Shown: piece by piece, positions 6,414 through 8,564 of the stretch
How positions within the stretch are numbered: the first letter of the stretch is position 1
Layout of the letters: every line of letters begins with the position of its first letter
DNA from: JBBSEZ01 sp038239195
Lineage (GTDB): Bacteria; Planctomycetota; Planctomycetia; Gemmatales; Gemmataceae
Assembly: GCA_038239195.1 (NCBI GenBank)
Contig: JBBSEZ010000425.1
Coordinates: 1 to 8,564 of the forward strand
DNA: 8,564 bases
Reading direction: 5' to 3'
Position numbers and translations under genes: made by a program
Notes under the pieces: generated by a model
Database searches by the model: none
Seen by the model: only the letters and a program-made list of their open reading frames with translations
What the model was told of the DNA's origin: nothing

Positions 6414-7607
6414 ATGCGCCGAAGTGTGTTCTGCTTGCTCTTGCTGGCCTCGTGCGGGGCGGTCCGTGCGGAGGCCGCCGCCGGGCCGCGCCCCCGCTCG
6501 GGGGTGCAGCTCGCCACGGTCTGCAACGGCAGGGTCTACACGGCTATCGACGCTAGTACGTTCATGCGTGGAAACCTGGTTCTGCTCCCCGTTGTCGCTC
6601 ACATCTTCGACTTCAACGTCATTCTACGCGAGGCCCCGCCGCGCTGGCGGCTGGCCGGGGGGGTGCTGCACAAGATTGACTTCGACTATCAGCCCCTCAT
6701 CCCCCGTGGCGTGCGGGATCAACGGTTCACCCACTATTCTTGGGAGGTGAACGACATGATTTACTTCGGCCGTCCCCTCCGCCAGCCCAGGGCCGCCCTC
6801 GGCCCTCCACAGGAACGGTATCGGTTCTCATTCCCGACAATTTATCCAGACGAGCCGCTCTTGACGATGATGTTCAAGCGCATCCGCGACGACGTGAACG
6901 AGAGGAGGAAGGTGCGCAACGACAAGTTCCCGTACCACCACTACGAGTTCTACTACGACCTCCTGCCGGACGGGCCCAGGGCTGACAAAGCTCCCCCCTT
7001 CAAGCTGTTCGTGCTGGCGAACGGGAGGCTACAGCGGGCCATCGAGAAGTGCCGGGCCGAGGAGGCGCTCAAGCCCCTCCCCAAGGACCCGGACGAGCGC
7101 GTCGCGGTGTACGACCCGTACGACAAGTTGGGCAAGGCGGCCATCGATCCGCTGGACGGGGCGTTCCTGGGCGTCTGGTCCATCGACGGGCGCCGCCAGT
7201 GGGCGCTGGTGGAGCAGATCCAGCCTCCCTTCTCGGAGCGCTTCCAGGTATTCGCGCAAGGCACGACCTGGTTCTTCGTGACCGACTCGGGCAAGGTGTA
7301 TGCCGGCAAGAAGCCGGCCAAGGGCAAGGCACGCAAGCTGGAGCCGTGGTGGTCCGACCCTGTCCGGCCCATCATCGCTGTCGTGCAGGACACCGAGACC
7401 GGCAGGACGTTCCTCTTCGCCCGGGCCGCCCGCAAGGCGGACAAGGACTTCTACGTCGAGTTGGGCGAGAGGCCGGTCCCGCGCCCGTTCGTGCCGGCCG
7501 ACCTCAAGGCGGTGGTGACGCTCGACCCGCTCAAGACGATGATGCAGTACGCCGGCCTGCTGGTCGCCGACAAGAAGATCGCCTTGCCCAAGAAGGCCAA
7601 GAAGTAG
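6414..7607 (+). CDS. Exported or lipid-anchored protein of unknown function, tandem paralog 2
   Basis: 397 residues, same family as its neighbours. The signal MRRSVFCLLLLASCG contains LASC, which fits a lipobox with the acylated Cys at residue 14; the hydrophobic core is short, and a signal peptidase I site near VRA (residue 19) is a fair alternative. The shared blocks are all present: SGVQLATVCNGRVYTAIDA, APPRWRLAG, KFPYHHYEFYYDL (171-183), GQ-free SIDGRRQWALVEQ, GTTWFFVTDSGKVYAGKK and the tail ALPKKAKK. Its middle differs most from the others: KVRNDK instead of KVPDDK, APPFK instead of LGYYK, and DPDERVAVYDPYDKLG in place of the Lys-rich KGKKK. Bases 7421-7515 are identical to 6209-6303 of paralog 1. 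The start ATG aligns with those of the neighbours and is preceded by two GGAGG motifs. Function unknown. Confidence 0.9.
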   Translation: MRRSVFCLLLLASCGAVRAEAAAGPRPRSGVQLATVCNGRVYTAIDASTFMRGNLVLLPVVAHIFDFNVILREAPPRWRLAGGVLHKIDFDYQPLIPRGVRDQRFTHYSWEVNDMIYFGRPLRQPRAALGPPQERYRFSFPTIYPDEPLLTMMFKRIRDDVNERRKVRNDKFPYHHYEFYYDLLPDGPRADKAPPFKLFVLANGRLQRAIEKCRAEEALKPLPKDPDERVAVYDPYDKLGKAAIDPLDGAFLGVWSIDGRRQWALVEQIQPPFSERFQVFAQGTTWFFVTDSGKVYAGKKPAKGKARKLEPWWSDPVRPIIAVVQDTETGRTFLFARAARKADKDFYVELGERPVPRPFVPADLKAVVTLDPLKTMMQYAGLLVADKKIALPKKAKK

Positions 7608-7625
7608 CGGAGGACGGGAGGGCCG
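7608..7625 (+). promoter_or_regulatory. 18-base spacer with double Shine-Dalgarno, between paralogs 2 and 3
   Basis: Identical base for base to the spacer at 6396-6413. The flanking 3' coding end (from the shared TGCCCAAGAAGG onward) and the first bases of the next gene (ATGCGC) are identical too. The spacer was therefore copied as part of the duplicating unit, with GGAGG at 7609-7613 and 7617-7621 before the ATG at 7626. Confidence 0.7.
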
Positions 7626-8564
7626 ATGCGCTCGAGCCTGCTTTTCTTGCTGTTGTTGGCCTCTTGCACGGCAGCGCGGGTCGAAGGCGCCGCCGGGCCG
7701 CAGCCCCGCAGCGTGCAACTCGCGACGGTCTCCAAGGGCAGCGTCTATACGGCTGTGGACGCCGCCACGTTCGCCCGGGGAGACCTCGCGAAGACGCCGG
7801 TCGTCGCCCACTATTACGCGTTCGGCGGCAGCTTGGGCGAGGCGCCGCCGCGCTGGCGACTGGCCGGCCGCTACCTCCAGAAGCTCGACACCGATAGCTT
7901 GGGGGCATTCCCCCCCGGCGTCCGCGCCCTGCGGTTCACCTGGTGGGTTTGGGATGTCGATGACCTGACCGTCTTCCACCCAGACCCAACGCCGAAGGGG
8001 GCGCTGGGACCACCCCAGAAACGCTATAGCTACTTCCTACCGACAAGCTATCCGGACGAGCCCCTTCTCACGATAATGGCCAGATGGATCCGCGCGGACG
8101 TGAACGAGCGGCTGATGAAGGTGCCTGACGACAAGTTCCCGTACCACCACTACGAGATCTACTACGACCTCCTCCCCGAGGGGCCCAAGGCCGAAAAACT
8201 CGGCTACTACAAGCTCTTCGTGCTGGCGAACGGGAGGCTGCAGAGGGGCATCGAGAAGCGCCGCGCCGAGGAGGCGCTCAAGCCCCTCCCCAAAGGCAAG
8301 AAAGAGGGGCCGCAGGTGTACGGCCCCCACCTGGGCAAGGTCCCCCTCGGTGGGCCCCTGGCCGGGGCGTTCCTGGGCGTCTGGGCGGTGGACCGCCGCG
8401 GGCAGTGGGCGCTGGTGGAGCAGATCCAGCCTCCCTTCTCGGAGCGCTTCCAGGTATTCGCGCACGGCACGACCTGGTTCTTCGTGACCGACTCGGGCAA
8501 GGTGTATGCCGGCAAGAAGCCGGCCAAGGGCAAGGCACGCAAGCTGGAGCCGTGGTGGTCCGAC
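7626..8564 (+). CDS. Exported or lipid-anchored protein of unknown function, tandem paralog 3 (3' end outside the window)
   Basis: An open frame of exactly 313 codons runs from ATG 7626 to the last base without a stop; by comparison with the neighbours about 80 residues are missing. The signal MRSSLLFLLLLASCTA again has LASC, a possible lipobox with Cys 14. The family blocks follow in order: SVQLATVSKGSVYTAVDA, APPRWRLAG, SYPDEPLLT, KFPYHHYEIYYDL (170-182), RLQRGIEKRRAEEA, GVWAVDRRGQWALVEQ and GTTWFFVTDSGKVYAGKK. The gene is a mosaic. SYPDEPLLT and DVNER match paralog 2; KVPDDK, EGPKAE, LGYYK, RGIEKRR and WAVDRRG match paralog 1; and 8403-8564 matches 7197-7358 of paralog 2 with one mismatch. 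It shares the operon context of the other two. Function unknown. Confidence 0.88.
   Translation, partial: MRSSLLFLLLLASCTAARVEGAAGPQPRSVQLATVSKGSVYTAVDAATFARGDLAKTPVVAHYYAFGGSLGEAPPRWRLAGRYLQKLDTDSLGAFPPGVRALRFTWWVWDVDDLTVFHPDPTPKGALGPPQKRYSYFLPTSYPDEPLLTIMARWIRADVNERLMKVPDDKFPYHHYEIYYDLLPEGPKAEKLGYYKLFVLANGRLQRGIEKRRAEEALKPLPKGKKEGPQVYGPHLGKVPLGGPLAGAFLGVWAVDRRGQWALVEQIQPPFSERFQVFAHGTTWFFVTDSGKVYAGKKPAKGKARKLEPWWSD

Larger units (their letters stand above)
5217..8564 (+). repeat. Tandem array of three paralogous genes (unit about 1.2 kb)
   Basis: Three head-to-tail copies with start-to-start distances of 1197 and 1212 bases and identical 18-base spacers. Conservation is uneven. The 3' halves are close to identical at the DNA level, while the first 400 bases or so of each unit are clearly diverged. 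The array may continue beyond the window, since the third copy is cut. The pattern is that of repeated unequal crossing-over with later gene conversion. Confidence 0.9.

Noticed and set aside
7029..7979. 316-codon open frame on the minus strand across paralogs 2 and 3 (similar ones at 5823-6602 and 8037-8465)
   Set aside because: These recur only because the paralogs themselves are repeated; the + frames have signal peptides, ribosome binding sites and aligned starts.

Overview
The window looks like a piece of a high-GC planctomycete chromosome, probably of the Gemmata group. This rests on the very high GC, on the N-terminal motif LTAYEDRCLPND of the first protein (the LExLEDRxxP type of N-terminus I associate with large exported Gemmata proteins), and on the giant repeat-rich secreted architecture. 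It is an inference from recognition, not from a database search. Everything that can be supported is on the + strand, tightly packed, with no RNA gene, insertion sequence, CRISPR array or intergenic gap longer than 18 bases.

Layout. Positions 1-33 hold a 7-base GC-only tandem repeat, cut by the window edge. A single gene of about 1720 codons fills 42-5204. Its product has the planctomycete-type N-terminus, then a low-complexity linker (an 11-Gly run and two copies of a 29-residue Pro/Gly repeat). Ten PKD-like beta-sandwich repeats follow (840-3707). The C-terminal part of about 500 residues contains a convincing transglutaminase-like (papain-fold) Cys-His-Asp triad: C1493 in GDGNCVAWS, H1635 in DSHVVVV and D1646 in IYDPSYG. 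Twelve bases after its stop begins the first of three tandem paralogous genes, 5217-6395, 6414-7607 and 7626-8564; the last runs off the end of the window. They encode proteins of about 392-397 residues that I cannot assign to a named family. All start with a hydrophobic export signal, and the complete ones end in PKKAKK. The two spacers between them are the same 18 bases.

How they may work together. The spacing (12, 18 and 18 bases) and common strand suggest one transcript. It would encode a very large cell-surface PKD-repeat protein with a transglutaminase/cysteine-peptidase-like head, plus a family of small exported Lys-rich proteins. A surface enzyme with partner or substrate proteins is a reasonable hypothesis, but nothing in the sequence proves the interaction. 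The paralogs show mosaic similarity: copy 3 resembles copy 2 in its 5' part, copy 1 in the middle and copy 2 again at the 3' side. This points to repeated duplication and gene conversion.
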